From: Brevibacillus sp. | GTDB lineage: Bacteria; Bacillota; Bacilli; Brevibacillales; Brevibacillaceae | Direction: 5' to 3' | Assembly (NCBI GenBank): GCA_029240815.1 | Contig: JARDZO010000035.1 | Location: 1 to 29,708 of the forward strand | Length of the DNA: 29,708 bases | In this document: positions 29,506-29,708 of the stretch, one piece after another | Numbering within the stretch: position 1 is the stretch's first letter | Layout of the letters: every line of letters starts with the position of its first letter | The notes under the pieces: generated by a model | Told to the model about the DNA's origin: nothing | Seen by the model: only the letters and a program-made list of their open reading frames with translations | Databases searched by the model: none | Translations under genes and position numbers: made by a program

Positions 29506-29708
29506 TTGTGGATTAAGCTATCTGCTGTCATCTTGAACATTCTCCTTGGGATCGCAGGAGTTTATGTTTTCGTGTTTGTCATAATGACTGGTGGTGCACT
29601 TGATGGTAGCCGGTCTCCAAGTACCAGTCCCTTAGGGTATTTGGTTATCCTGATTTACTTATTAATTTGTTTGGGAACCAACTTTCTTTTTGCCCGAAAG
29701 TCCTCCAG
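29506..29708 (+). CDS. Membrane protein, 5' part only (runs off the window)
   Basis: A TTG (29506) follows AGAGGTGAATACC at good spacing and opens a frame to the window edge (67 codons). Two membrane segments are visible, IKLSAVILNILLGIAGVYVF and LGYLVILIYLLICLGTNFLF, linked by a Gly/Ser-rich loop. No family can be assigned from this part. Confidence 0.5.
   Translation, partial: MWIKLSAVILNILLGIAGVYVFVFVIMTGGALDGSRSPSTSPLGYLVILIYLLICLGTNFLFARKSS

Noticed and set aside
1..29708. CRISPR arrays, tRNA, rRNA, insertion sequences
   Set aside because: I saw no regularly spaced repeats of suitable length, no cloverleaf-like segment, no rRNA-like sequence and no transposase frame on either strand.

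Overview
The window reads as a chromosomal segment of an aerobic, spore-forming Firmicute, most likely Brevibacillus or a close Paenibacillaceae relative. This is inferred from strong AGGAGG-type ribosome binding sites with frequent GTG/TTG starts, a CD3324-family regulator, a CcpA-type cre site, a CotA-like oxidase remnant and a moderately GC-rich core. No 16S or other phylogenetic marker is present, so the genus is a guess.

Layout. (1) 1-625: a small CD3324-family regulator gene on the minus strand with a structured leader. (2) 626-21761: twenty tightly packed minus-strand genes for uptake and catabolism of sugar acids. They form two transcription blocks separated by a promoter/operator at about 6190-6226. 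The upstream block (21761 to about 6254) encodes an ACS-family MFS transporter, two D-2-hydroxyacid dehydrogenases, a TRAP transporter (DctQ, DctM and two DctP-type lipoproteins), a divergent LarA-like epimerase, D-galactonate dehydratase, a long IlvD/Edd-family dehydratase, a TIM-barrel-like protein of unknown function, KDG kinase, KDPG aldolase and an IclR regulator. The downstream block (6173 to 626) encodes an FAH-fold keto-deoxy-pentonate dehydratase, an SDR, a two-subunit UxaA-type dehydratase, an aldehyde dehydrogenase and an FAH-type hydrolase. (3) 21762-22191: a regulatory region with two operator copies and a cre site. (4) 22192-24484: a secreted amidase convergent with an Asp-rich surface protein, with a shared bidirectional terminator between them. 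(5) 24500-29708: AT-richer accessory DNA with pseudogenes (multicopper oxidase, MoaF-like protein, DUF3850), a nucleotidyltransferase, an ASCH protein, small membrane proteins and short repeats.

How the genes fit together. DgoT-like transporter, DgoD, KDG/KDGal kinase and KDPG/KDPGal aldolase make a complete De Ley-Doudoroff route from D-galactonate to pyruvate and glyceraldehyde-3-phosphate. The IlvD/Edd dehydratase, the FAH-fold dehydratase and the ALDH make a plausible Weimberg-type route from a pentonate to 2-oxoglutarate. The SDR and the other FAH protein resemble the oxidative 2-keto-3-deoxy-L-fuconate/L-rhamnonate branch, giving pyruvate plus a hydroxyacid. The UxaA pair suggests altronate- or aldarate-like entry, and the hydroxyacid dehydrogenases and LarA-like protein could interconvert keto- and hydroxy-acids. 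Substrates are inferred from families.

Regulation. A 17-bp palindrome, GTTTTAYATTRTAAAAC, followed after 3 bp by GTTCT, occurs once before the downstream block and twice before the upstream block. It is the best candidate operator for the IclR regulator encoded inside the cluster.

The most unusual element is in the accessory region. A short sequence near CCCGTTAGTTGA recurs in one orientation at the junctions between unrelated small gene modules, including the broken edge of the oxidase pseudogene.
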